Assembly: GCA_027306745.1 (NCBI GenBank)
Contig: DAHUZD010000348.1
Location: 1-6,674 of the forward strand
DNA: 6,674 bases
Direction of reading: 5' to 3'
From: Acidobacteriaceae bacterium
GTDB lineage: Bacteria; Acidobacteriota; Terriglobia; Terriglobales; Acidobacteriaceae
Positions 1 to 6,234 of the stretch are shown here, piece by piece. The position numbers and the translations under genes were made by a program. Position 1 is the first letter of the stretch. Every line of letters begins with the position of its first letter. The notes below the pieces were generated by a model. That model searched no databases. It was not told the DNA's origin and saw nothing but the letters and a program-made list of their open reading frames with translations.

Positions 1-1579
1 CGGCCCGGCTGGGCATGGAGCGGCAGATCAGCACCAGGTTCCAGATCACATCATCCTTGATGCGGCCCTCTTCGCCCGGCATCCGTCCCCGGCCGTTTTG
101 AATCGCGCTGTAGAGTTCCGCAACCGGTTTGTCGGCCAAGGCCCCGGCGCGGGTTAAATCTGGAACGGATATCCCCATGGCTTTGGCCAGGTCGCCTCGG
201 CCGTTGCCGTTGTCGTTGTGGCAGGAGGCGCAGTCCAGCCGGTAAGCCTGCTGGGCGCGTGCCTGCGAGGCTGGAGTTGCTTGCGTAATGGGGTTGCTTC
301 CATTCGGCACCGCCGAGCCAGCCGGTGCGTCGGAGGTGACTACGTGGAAGCTGGTCGATTTTGTTGGCGGGCCGGTCACGGCGCTGGTATGGGCCACAGT
401 GGCGGCTACGTGGAATTGCGTGGACTTGGAGAGCGTCTCGTGAATCCCCTGGCCTGCCTTCGGGGCCTGAAAACTGGTGGATTTGGAGAGCTTCTCTTTC
501 ACACCGGTGGTCGCGGCTTTGGCGGCGTGGAAGTTGCCGCTGGCCACGGCATGCTTGTCCGTGGAGGCGTGTGCGACAACAGCAGTTGTGTGGAACTGTG
601 TGGATTTCGAGAGCGTTCCGCGGACTCCGGTGCCAGCTTTAGGAGCCTGAAAGCTGGTGGATTTGGAGAGGTGCTCCTGCACGCCTACGGTGGCGGCTTT
701 GGCTGTGTGGAAGTTGCCGCTTTCGACGGAGTGTTGACTGGCAGCAGCCTTCGCTGCCGCCGCGGCTTGGAAGGTTGGCGAAGTGGAGAGTTTTTCTTGA
801 ACGCCCTGGCCAGCTTTCGGGGCGTGAAAGCTGGTGGAGTTCGACAGCTTCTCCTGCACGCCGGTGGTCGCAGCTTTGGCGGCGTGGAAGTTGCCGCTAT
901 GGACAGTGTGCTGACTGGCAGCGCCCTTCGCTGCCGCTGCGGCTTGGAAGGCTGGCGAAGTGGAGAGCTTTTCTTCAACGCCCTGGCCGGCGTTGGGAGC
1001 CTGAAAGCTGGTGGCGGCCACCTTGCCTGCGGGAGCCGTTCCGGTGCTGGCCGTTGCGGGGGAGGCGAAGGACGTGCCCTGGGCCGGTGGCACTGCTGGC
1101 TTGGCTGGCTCTGCATGGCCCGAGGCGGCGGCAGCGAAGCTGGTGGCGGTGGTTGGCTGCGTGGGCTGTACCGCTCGTGCTGCGCCCGTTGGGGCGGACT
1201 GGAAGCCCGCGCTATGCGCCTTGGCTGTGACAGCCATGGTTGCGGGTGCTGCCGCGGCCGCGGGTTGAAAGGAGGTGGTGGCCGTGGGCTTTTGCGCAGC
1301 GTGCTGGCTTTGGTCAACCGTGGGCGCGCTTTGGAATGTGGTGCCGGATGTCGGCTTGGCCGTTTGCACTGGCTTGGACTGAACGGTGGGCGCAGACTGA
1401 AAGGCCGTCTTGGCCGCAGGCTTTTTGGGCTTCGCGGCAGGCTGTTGTTTGGGCGTGGCCTGGGCAAAGGCGGCTGAGGCCGAAGGCGCAGTGCCCGGTG
1501 CAGGTGAGGGGCTTGACTGCGCCGCAAGCCAAGCCGTGGTGCCCAAAAGTCCTGCCGCAATCCAAAGACGAGCCAACAT
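1..1579 (-). CDS. Exported mono-haem cytochrome c with a long Phe-periodic repeat linker (3' end outside window)
   Basis: The frame is open from ATG at 1579 to the left edge (526 codons visible), so the gene is partial at its C-terminus. GGAG lies about 10 nt before the ATG. Residues 1-20 form a signal peptide (charged start, hydrophobic WIAAGLLGTTAWLAA), with likely cleavage near residue 20. Residues about 36-430 are low-complexity Ala/Thr/Ser/Pro/Lys/Gln modules, described in separate entries. The C-terminal domain carries the haem-binding motif CASCH at residues 450-454 and a candidate distal Met ligand in RMPGEEG at M500, followed by the helix DDVIWNLVLICRSMP. The haem should be attached covalently in the periplasm, and the role is presumably electron transfer. 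The domain aligns without gaps to the neighbouring cytochrome: 22 of the 46 residues after the haem His up to and including the Met are identical. An extra Cys sits in LICRS. Partner proteins are not visible. The cytochrome call is firm; the linker's role is unknown. Confidence 0.9.
   Translation of the reverse strand, partial: MLARLWIAAGLLGTTAWLAAQSSPSPAPGTAPSASAAFAQATPKQQPAAKPKKPAAKTAFQSAPTVQSKPVQTAKPTSGTTFQSAPTVDQSQHAAQKPTATTSFQPAAAAAPATMAVTAKAHSAGFQSAPTGAARAVQPTQPTTATSFAAAASGHAEPAKPAVPPAQGTSFASPATASTGTAPAGKVAATSFQAPNAGQGVEEKLSTSPAFQAAAAAKGAASQHTVHSGNFHAAKAATTGVQEKLSNSTSFHAPKAGQGVQEKLSTSPTFQAAAAAKAAASQHSVESGNFHTAKAATVGVQEHLSKSTSFQAPKAGTGVRGTLSKSTQFHTTAVVAHASTDKHAVASGNFHAAKAATTGVKEKLSKSTSFQAPKAGQGIHETLSKSTQFHVAATVAHTSAVTGPPTKSTSFHVVTSDAPAGSAVPNGSNPITQATPASQARAQQAYRLDCASCHNDNGNGRGDLAKAMGISVPDLTRAGALADKPVAELYSAIQNGRGRMPGEEGRIKDDVIWNLVLICRSMPSRA
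290..1474 (-). repeat. Tract of 19 protein modules, one Phe per module, in the cytochrome linker
   Basis: Residues about 36-430 of the cytochrome divide into modules beginning x-x-F-(Q/H/A), most often TSFQ or GNFH. I place the Phe residues at 38, 60, 82, 104, 126, 148, 171, 192, 211, 231, 251, 270, 290, 310, 329, 350, 370, 389 and 411. The spacing is exactly 22 for the first five intervals, then mostly 19-21. I read no Trp or Tyr and no other Phe between residue 22 and 411. The filler is Ala, Thr, Ser, Pro, Lys, Gln and Gly, which predicts a disordered or extended chain. Confidence 0.88.
356..1012 (-). repeat. Higher-order tandem repeat, units of 177, 177, 180 and a partial 123 bp
   Basis: Within the module tract, groups of three modules recur as larger units at 1012-836 (59 aa), 835-659 (59 aa), 658-479 (60 aa) and a shortened last one at 478-356 (41 aa). 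Each unit starts TSF(Q/H)AP(K/N)AG, has a second module beginning (P/T)xF(Q/H), and units 1-3 have a third beginning GNFH(A/T)AKAAT. At DNA level the string ctgaaagctggtgg or a close variant recurs at about 467, 647, 824 and 1001. Units 1 and 2 are the most alike, which suggests recent in-frame duplication by recombination or slippage. Confidence 0.88.
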
Positions 1580-1613
1580 GCTACAACACTCCAATGGGCC
1601 AGATAACCGAAAA

Positions 1614-1640
1614 GTAAACAGGTGGTTTCCTCATGTTTAC
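1614..1640. promoter_or_regulatory. Inverted repeat GTAAACA-13 nt-TGTTTAC upstream of the repeat cytochrome
   Basis: Perfect 7-bp arms (1614-1620 and 1634-1640) flank a 13-nt spacer, 35-61 bp upstream of the ATG at 1579. An overlapping alternative pairing is GTGGT (1622-1626) with ACCAC (1639-1643). It lies in the 126-bp gap between the two cytochrome genes, where a local promoter or operator would be expected. The symmetry suits a dimeric regulator, but I recognise no specific factor. It could also fold in RNA. Confidence 0.3.
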
Positions 1641-1648
1641 CACAGTTC

Positions 1649-1681
1649 GGGGCCGTGTGCTGGGAAAAAACGCACAGCCCC
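1649..1681 (-). terminator. Hairpin downstream of the short cytochrome gene, possible terminator or mRNA 3' stabiliser
   Basis: On the plus strand GGGGC-CG-TGTGC (1649-1660) pairs with GCACAGCCCC (1672-1681), giving a 10-bp stem with a 2-nt bulge and an 11-nt loop. It begins 24 bp past the stop of the short cytochrome. On the transcribed (minus) strand the T-run lies inside the loop rather than after the stem, so this is not a canonical intrinsic terminator. Partial termination or 3'-end protection between the two genes is plausible. Confidence 0.35.
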
Positions 1682-1705
1682 CTCTGGCCTGTTGGCGCAG
1701 CCGTT

Positions 1706-2224
1706 TTAGTGGGCCGCTGGCGCAGAAGCCGGAGCCAGAGCTGGTGCCGCTGCCGGAGTTTGTACGGGGGCGGCGGCCGCGCCTTGCACCGCTGGCTTTT
1801 GCGACAAGGAGCGGATGTAGATCACCAGATTCCATATCTCGTCGGTCTTGGCGCGGTCGCCTTCCTCAGGCATGGGGCCTTTGCCGTCATGGATGACGTT
1901 GAATAGCGTCATGTCCGGGGTGTTTTTCAGCGTGGCGGGGTCGGTGAAGTCTGGCACACTGAGGCCCATGTCTTTGGCCAAGTCACCTTTGCCATTGCCC
2001 TTTTCGCCGTGGCAGGAGACACAATCATAGCCAAAAAGCTCCTTGGCCTTTGCCAGGGACTGTGGGGTGGGCGTCACAGGGGCCTGCTTGCCTTGTGGGG
2101 CCGTGGCCACTGTCGGCGTGGCGGACGGCGATGTTGTGGCTGACTGCGACGCGGGCTTCTGTTGTGCGCAGAGTGTGCTGGCCAGAAATGCGGCGGCACT
2201 GAGGGTGAGAATCCATGTACGCAT
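1706..2224 (-). CDS. Exported mono-haem cytochrome c
   Basis: This is a 172-residue secreted c-type cytochrome, presumably a periplasmic electron carrier. Residues 1-20 (MRTWILTLSAAAFLASTLCA) are a signal peptide, with QQKP as the likely mature start. Residues 21-55 form a Ser/Thr/Pro/Ala-rich linker. The haem domain covers about 57-141: CVSCH at 68-72 binds haem, M118 in KGPMPEEG is the candidate distal ligand, and DEIWNLVIYIRSLS is the closing helix. The tail (about 146-172) is Ala/Pro-rich and ends in His. I chose the ATG at 2224 because CGGAGGAATT immediately precedes it and a signal peptide follows; the frame stays open further upstream only as an antisense shadow of glmU. The downstream gene encodes a paralogous haem domain with the same His-to-Met spacing, so the pair probably arose by duplication. 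The redox partner is not visible. Confidence 0.93.
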   Translation of the reverse strand: MRTWILTLSAAAFLASTLCAQQKPASQSATTSPSATPTVATAPQGKQAPVTPTPQSLAKAKELFGYDCVSCHGEKGNGKGDLAKDMGLSVPDFTDPATLKNTPDMTLFNVIHDGKGPMPEEGDRAKTDEIWNLVIYIRSLSQKPAVQGAAAAPVQTPAAAPALAPASAPAAH

Positions 2225-2395
2225 AATTCCTCCGAAAGAATGCAACCACGGTACATCGTAGGTCGGGAATCTGTGGGAGGCTGTGATGTTGGTTACAGGG
2301 CTGGGGCCATTCATGTCACCTTTTGTGGTGCTGGATCGCACCGTTGCAGGTCCCTGCGACCGCGCTGGATGTGAGACGATGAGGACGGGAACTTC
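2225..2395. promoter_or_regulatory. Divergent intergenic region between cytochrome and glmU
   Basis: These 171 bp separate the divergent cytochrome and glmU starts, so promoters for both directions should lie here. I see no strong consensus -35/-10 pair. A perfect short palindrome, GCAGG-TC-CCTGC at 2346-2357, lies 39-50 bp before the glmU ATG and overlaps a TTGCAG that could be a weak -35. GAGGA at 2381-2385 and GGGA at 2387-2390 are candidate ribosome binding sites for glmU. No RNA gene or riboswitch is recognised. Confidence 0.45.
2229..2233 (-). promoter_or_regulatory. Ribosome binding site GGAGG that decides the short cytochrome start
   Basis: GGAGG on the minus strand sits 5 nt upstream of the ATG at 2224 (GGAGGAATTATG). 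It fixes the start here rather than at any of the upstream in-frame codons, which lie within the glmU region. Confidence 0.8.
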
Positions 2396-3796
2396 ATGAA
2401 GACGCCTCGTTTCGCCATAGCGATCCTGGCCGCGGGCAAGGGCACGCGGCTGCACTCCAAACGCCCCAAGGTGCTGCACACGGTTGCAGGCAAGCCGCTC
2501 TTGCAGCATGTGATCGATGCCGCGTTGCAGGTGGCTGCGGCGCAGGAGATTTTCGTCATCGTCGGGCATCAGGCTGAACAAGTGCAACAGGCCGTGGCGC
2601 ACACGGGCGTGCAGTTTGTCTTGCAGGCCGAGCAGCGCGGCACCGGCCATGCCGTGCAATGTCTTGCACCCGCGGTGCAGGGCTTTGACGATCTGCTGGT
2701 GCTCTCTGGCGACGTGCCGCTGATTACAGCGGAGACGATCACGAAGCTGCGCGATTTTCATCGGCAACAAAAAGCCGCCATGACGATTTTGACCGCGCTT
2801 CCAGAGAATCCCTTTGGCTATGGCCGCGTGCTGCGCACCACGCCCGGCGGCGTGGAGGTGCAGGCGATCGTGGAGCAGAAGGCGCTGAGCGCGGCGCAGC
2901 AGCAGGAGCGTGAGATCAACTCTGGCATCTATGCCTTTCGCACGCAGCCGCTCTTTGCGCAGATTTCCAAGCTGAGCACCGGCAACGCGCACGGCGAGTA
3001 TTACCTGACGGACATGGCCGCGATTCTGCGCGAGGCCGGCGAGCACGTAGTGGCCCTGACAGCAGAGGATGCCAATCAGGTGCTGGGTGCAAACACCATT
3101 GCGGAGATGATGCAACTGGACGCCACGATGCGCCACGCCACGGCTGAACGGCTGATGGCCCAGGGCGTGACCCTCTTCCGGCCAGAGACTTGCGTGATCG
3201 ACGCCAGCGTGGAGGTGGGCACCGACACGGTGCTGGAGCCATTTGTGCAATTGCTGGGTGCAACGCGCATTGGTTCAGGATGCCGCATTCGCTCCTACTC
3301 CGTGATTCAGGATTCAACACTCGGCGATGGCGTGCTGGTGCGCAATGGCTGCGTACTGGAGCGAGCCACCGTGGGCGATGGCGCGCTGCTGGGGCCATAC
3401 GCGCATCTGCGCCCAGAGAGCAAGATTGGCAAGGCCGCGCACATCGGCAATTTTGTGGAGACGAAAAGTTCCGTGATCGGCGAGGGTTCAAAGGCCAACC
3501 ATCTGACCTACATTGGCAATGCGGAGATTGGCGCAGGCTGCAACTTGGGCGCGGGCGTCATTACTTGCAACTATGACGGCGTGCACAAGCACACGACAAA
3601 AATTGGCGATGGCGTGTTTGTTGGCAGCGATTCGACCCTGGTGGCTCCGGTGACTTTGGCCGATGGAGCCTATGTGGCTGCCGGATCTTGCATCACAGAC
3701 GATGTGCCTGCCGATGCGCTGGCCCTGGGACGCGCGCGACAGATCAACAAGCCGGAGTGGGCGCGCAAGCGCCGCGCCAGCCAGCAGAAAAAATAA
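2396..3796 (+). CDS. glmU: Bifunctional GlmU: glucosamine-1-phosphate N-acetyltransferase / UDP-GlcNAc pyrophosphorylase
   Basis: GlmU acetylates glucosamine-1-phosphate with acetyl-CoA and then uridylylates it with UTP, giving UDP-GlcNAc for peptidoglycan and lipopolysaccharide in the cytoplasm. The 466 residues match the usual family length. The N-terminal Rossmann-type domain (about 1-235) has the nucleotidyltransferase signature LAAGKGTR (11-18) and K25 in PKVLH. It also has QRGTGHA (80-86), GDVP with D106 (Mg2+ ligand), EINSGIY (173-179) and N233. The C-terminal half (about 262-445) is a left-handed beta-helix of hexapeptide repeats. It contains LGPYAHLRP (332-340), HIGNFVETK (349-357), NHLTYIG with catalytic H369, ITCNYDG (389-395) and GSDSTLVAPVT (410-420). 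The start agrees with the family, placing the Arg and Lys at 18 and 25. The lysine/arginine-rich tail is family-variable. It leads a plus-strand cluster, with the dehydratase 22 nt downstream. All key residues I could check are present. Confidence 0.98.
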   Translation: MKTPRFAIAILAAGKGTRLHSKRPKVLHTVAGKPLLQHVIDAALQVAAAQEIFVIVGHQAEQVQQAVAHTGVQFVLQAEQRGTGHAVQCLAPAVQGFDDLLVLSGDVPLITAETITKLRDFHRQQKAAMTILTALPENPFGYGRVLRTTPGGVEVQAIVEQKALSAAQQQEREINSGIYAFRTQPLFAQISKLSTGNAHGEYYLTDMAAILREAGEHVVALTAEDANQVLGANTIAEMMQLDATMRHATAERLMAQGVTLFRPETCVIDASVEVGTDTVLEPFVQLLGATRIGSGCRIRSYSVIQDSTLGDGVLVRNGCVLERATVGDGALLGPYAHLRPESKIGKAAHIGNFVETKSSVIGEGSKANHLTYIGNAEIGAGCNLGAGVITCNYDGVHKHTTKIGDGVFVGSDSTLVAPVTLADGAYVAAGSCITDDVPADALALGRARQINKPEWARKRRASQQKK

Positions 3797-3802
3797 CAGA
3801 AA

Positions 3803-3808
3803 AGGAGG
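3803..3808 (+). promoter_or_regulatory. Ribosome binding site AGGAGG for the dehydratase
   Basis: A perfect AGGAGG lies 10 nt before the ATG at 3819, just after the glmU stop. It selects this ATG over the longer reading that would extend back into glmU in another frame. Confidence 0.8.
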
Positions 3809-3818
3809 CAAGCGAGAG

Positions 3819-4127
3819 ATGGCGATTTTGAATCCATCACAGATTGAAGAATCGTTGCGGAATCTGCCCGGTTGGCGGCTGGAGGCCGGTGCACTGGTCT
3901 GTGATTTTTCATTTGCGGACTTCGTGCAGGCCTTCGCTTTTGTCACGCAACTGGCTTTGCTGGCGGAAAAAGAAGGCCACCATCCGGATCTCGACCTGCG
4001 CTACAACCGCGTGCGCGTGGCGCTGGTCTCGCATGATGCGGGCGGCGTGACCGAGCGCGATGCGGCCATGGCGCAGGCCATCCAGAAACTGCCACGTCTG
4101 GCGGCAACATTGACCGCAAAGGCTTGA
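3819..4127 (+). CDS. phhB: Pterin-4a-carbinolamine dehydratase (PCD/DCoH family)
   Basis: The 102-residue protein matches the full length of the family, which dehydrates 4a-hydroxytetrahydropterin to recycle the cofactor of aromatic amino acid hydroxylases. Many bacteria keep such proteins without an obvious hydroxylase, where the role may be in folate or molybdopterin chemistry. The signature is clear: GW near residue 18-19, F-x-x-A-F (35-40), EGHHPDL with H54-H55-P56, RYNRVRV (61-67), SHDAGGVTERD with H72 and D81. H54, H55 and H72 keep the 18-residue spacing of the three active-site histidines of the family. The gene lies 22 nt after glmU and 3 nt before the next gene, so co-transcription is likely. 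No phenylalanine hydroxylase is in the window, so the symbol reflects the family rather than a proven Phe pathway. Confidence 0.93.
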   Translation: MAILNPSQIEESLRNLPGWRLEAGALVCDFSFADFVQAFAFVTQLALLAEKEGHHPDLDLRYNRVRVALVSHDAGGVTERDAAMAQAIQKLPRLAATLTAKA

Positions 4128-4130
4128 ACG

Positions 4131-5150
4131 GTGCGCGCAGAAAGAATCATCCCAAGCTTGGAACACGCTGCGATCTGGCTGGCGACGGCCTGTCTGCTGG
4201 CAGCGAGCTGCGTCTTGGTCCCATGCGCGCAGCCTGCGCACGCGGCTGAGATGGTGCTGGCCGCGCCTGCACCATCTCCCGACATGACGGATGCAGCCGA
4301 TGCGGCGGACGAGCCGCTGGCGGAGGATTTTCTTGCGCTCGAAGGCCCGGAGCTGCCTCAGCGCGGCTTCAATGCTTCGATGCTCTTCAGCGGCCTGCAT
4401 GACCAGCAACTGGGCTGGGCCGGTTTTATGCAGCCAGCGATTTCCTGGCGCTTCAACCATATCTTCAGCGCCGATGTGACCGTGCCGTACTACTTCTATC
4501 GCTTGGCGTACACCTACAAAAACGGCGTGGAGCTGAACAAGCCGCTCTCGGCACATGCCAACGAAATCGGCGACACCACGCTGGCTGCGCACGCGGAGCT
4601 GCATCACAAATGGCTGGATGAAACCTTCACCCCTGCTTTGAACGCACCCACGGGCGATGCCCGCTACGGACTGGGCACGGGGCGCGTCACCTATGTGCTG
4701 ATGAACGATGATGAGGCGACGGTGCGCCGCTCCACCTTCGACCTTCAGTTGGGCATTGGCGACACCAGCGACCTGGTCAACCGGCGCGTGGAGCGCAACT
4801 ACGTCACGCTGGGCACGCTAGCCTACTTTCAGGGTGGTCTGCTGCAAGTCGTCGGCAAACACATCAATCTGATCGGCGATGTGTATGAGCAGTTGCCGGT
4901 GGGCAGTCAGAAGGTTTATACGGACGTGGAGCGCAAGGACAAGAAAATTGCCGTGCAGGCCTCCAATAGCAACGCAGAGGATAATGGCTTCACGGCCACG
5001 CTCGACATTCCCACGGCCCGGCATATGGATTTCACAGCGTATGGCAATCGTAGCCTCCGGTTGCACGACACCACCATCGGCGTGACGCTGACCTTCTCAC
5101 TGCGCTCTCCCAAAGCCGACTTCGCCTGGCGGCAAAACGACGGCCAATAG
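4131..5150 (+). CDS. Predicted outer-membrane beta-barrel protein, unknown substrate (GTG start)
   Basis: The 339-residue protein starts at a GTG 3 nt after the dehydratase stop; AAAGG about 8 nt upstream could serve as ribosome binding site. The next in-frame ATG (M41) would remove the signal peptide, so GTG is preferred. Residues 13-32 are hydrophobic and end at AHA (36-38), a good signal peptidase I site. A short acidic Ala/Asp-rich stretch (about 44-72) follows. From about 80 on, alternating polar/hydrophobic segments rich in Tyr, Phe and Gly look like barrel strands (for example WRFNHIFSADVTVPYYFYRL, and the final strand TIGVTLTFSL at 315-324). APTGDARYGLGTGRVTY (172-188) resembles the PTGD...GLGTG element of phenol-degradation-type outer-membrane proteins (Phenol_MetA_deg-like). 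About 15 residues trail the last strand, so the C-terminal Phe typical of many porins is absent. Function is not identified. Confidence 0.75.
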   Translation: MRAERIIPSLEHAAIWLATACLLAASCVLVPCAQPAHAAEMVLAAPAPSPDMTDAADAADEPLAEDFLALEGPELPQRGFNASMLFSGLHDQQLGWAGFMQPAISWRFNHIFSADVTVPYYFYRLAYTYKNGVELNKPLSAHANEIGDTTLAAHAELHHKWLDETFTPALNAPTGDARYGLGTGRVTYVLMNDDEATVRRSTFDLQLGIGDTSDLVNRRVERNYVTLGTLAYFQGGLLQVVGKHINLIGDVYEQLPVGSQKVYTDVERKDKKIAVQASNSNAEDNGFTATLDIPTARHMDFTAYGNRSLRLHDTTIGVTLTFSLRSPKADFAWRQNDGQ

Positions 5151-5168
5151 CTCCGGTGTTTGCGGAGC
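5150..5168. terminator. Small hairpin between convergent genes
   Basis: GCTCCG (5150-5155) pairs with CGGAGC (5163-5168) around a 7-nt loop, starting at the last base of the barrel gene stop codon in the 41-bp convergent gap. No T-run follows on either strand, so any terminator function would be weak or need Rho. It is offered as the only terminator-like structure in the gap. Confidence 0.3.
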
Positions 5169-5191
5169 GGTTGCTGGTCAGCGCTGCGAAC

Positions 5192-6232
5192 TTATCTCTT
5201 GCCAAATATTTTTTTGAAGAAATGCCCGATGTGATGCAGTAGTCCACCGGAGTGTTTGGATTTCTGCGGCGCGGAGGCTGCCTGCGCTGTCACCGCAGAT
5301 GCAGGCGCGCTGGCTGAGGCGGATGCGGCGGCTGTGGAGGTGCTCTGCGGCTTGCGCGCGGGTGCCGCGGGTTCCGTCGCCGGGGAACTGACGCGGTTGG
5401 TTGCGCCGCTATAGCTGAGCGTGGAGGCGATCTGCATGTGGGGTTGCCCCGTGCCCGGCTCCGGCGCGGCGGGTGCGGGCGTGGGTGCCAGGCCCTCGCT
5501 CTGCGCTAACGGAAAGTCGTTGGTGGCCACGGCTTGGCCGGGCTGTGCAGGGTTCTTCGTGCTGGTCACGCCTGCGCTGGCAACGGAGACAGCGGGGCAG
5601 CCGCATGGTTCCGGCTCATTGTCCACAACGGACTCCACGCTGCCGCGCTCCAGCAAAACGCGCTGGCCGGGCAGTACGCGATAGATGCCATCGCCCATCA
5701 ACTCTTGCACGCCGATGGCCCGGTCACCCGACGACCCGTGCTGGCCGTGTCCATTGTCCACGCAGGTATCGCCCTGCCGGTTGACGCGGATGCTGACTCC
5801 ACGCGCAGCGTTGGAGCCGCTGCCCAGCGCGAGTCGCAGGTCCGGCGTCAGCAGCACGTCACCCGAGGCTCCCGGTGAGGTGTGAACCTCCAGCGCGCCG
5901 CGGTCGAGCGAGATCATCAGCGGCGCGGCGGGAGCGTTGGCAGCGGAGGCCTGCGTCAATCGCACCTGCGTTGTTGGGCACAGGTCGAGTTCGCCGCCAT
6001 GCGCGCGATGAATGCGCAGCGTCTCGGCTCCTGCGGTGATGGAGATGCCATTGCCCAGCAGCAGCGTGGTCCCTTGCAATGCGATCGGGCCGGAGATTTG
6101 CAGATTTTGTGCGGGAGAAAAATTTTCAATCGTGCCCAGCGGCACAAACGCGGGTGGCTGTGCGCCGGCCCGTCCACAGGCCAGCCAAGCCGCCAGCGCT
6201 GGCAGCGTCCATCGCCAGAGCTTCGCGCACAT
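5192..6232 (-). CDS. Exported protein with FecR-like central region and basic C-terminal tail, function unknown
   Basis: The 346-residue protein has a signal peptide (residues 1-24, WTLPALAAWLACG core) with likely cleavage at AGA|QP (22-24); a lipoprotein reading at C19 fits the lipobox poorly. Residues about 30-205 are beta-rich. The run from GGELDLCPTTQVRLT (79-93) through ISLDRGALEVH (107-117), the DVLLTPDLRLALGS segment (125-138) and YRVLPGQRVLLERGS (184-198) recalls FecR-type domains. Cys are at 85, 157, 210 and 212 (PCGCP), so disulfides are possible after export. Residues about 215-325 are Ala/Ser/Pro/Thr-rich and probably disordered. The last 20 residues, with the core HHIGHFFKKIFGKR, form a basic amphipathic segment. 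The ATG at 6232 follows GGAG by about 6 nt and lies 2 nt after the amidotransferase stop, suggesting translational coupling. I do not know the function. Confidence 0.8.
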   Translation of the reverse strand: MCAKLWRWTLPALAAWLACGRAGAQPPAFVPLGTIENFSPAQNLQISGPIALQGTTLLLGNGISITAGAETLRIHRAHGGELDLCPTTQVRLTQASAANAPAAPLMISLDRGALEVHTSPGASGDVLLTPDLRLALGSGSNAARGVSIRVNRQGDTCVDNGHGQHGSSGDRAIGVQELMGDGIYRVLPGQRVLLERGSVESVVDNEPEPCGCPAVSVASAGVTSTKNPAQPGQAVATNDFPLAQSEGLAPTPAPAAPEPGTGQPHMQIASTLSYSGATNRVSSPATEPAAPARKPQSTSTAAASASASAPASAVTAQAASAPQKSKHSGGLLHHIGHFFKKIFGKR

Positions 6233-6234
6233 TC

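Noticed and set aside
356..1012. Possible CRISPR array because of regular repeats.
   Set aside because: The 177-180-bp period is protein-coding throughout, without short palindromic repeats or unique spacers; repeat divergence follows codon structure.
218..1477. A 419-codon plus-strand reading frame, Gly/Arg/Cys/Leu-rich.
   Set aside because: It is the exact codon-for-codon antisense of the repeat cytochrome frame, has no recognisable domain, and its composition follows from the Ala/Thr/Pro repeat codons read backwards. The minus strand has a signal peptide, ribosome binding site and CxxCH motif.
685..1560. A 291-codon minus-strand frame, Pro/Arg/Ser-rich.
   Set aside because: It is an out-of-frame shadow of the same repeat gene; the open frame arises from GC-rich repetitive codons lacking stops.
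2225..3250. N-terminal extension of the short cytochrome to 514 residues.
   Set aside because: The extension runs antisense through most of the N-terminal half of glmU. The real start at 2224 has a strong ribosome binding site and a signal peptide directly after it.
2916..3491. A 191-codon minus-strand frame inside glmU.
   Set aside because: Arg/Pro/Ser-rich shadow of glmU without motif or ribosome binding site, while glmU in the sense frame has all family motifs.
3909..4607. A 232-codon minus-strand frame across the dehydratase and barrel genes.
   Set aside because: It spans two clear plus-strand genes and has no recognisable domain; antisense shadow.
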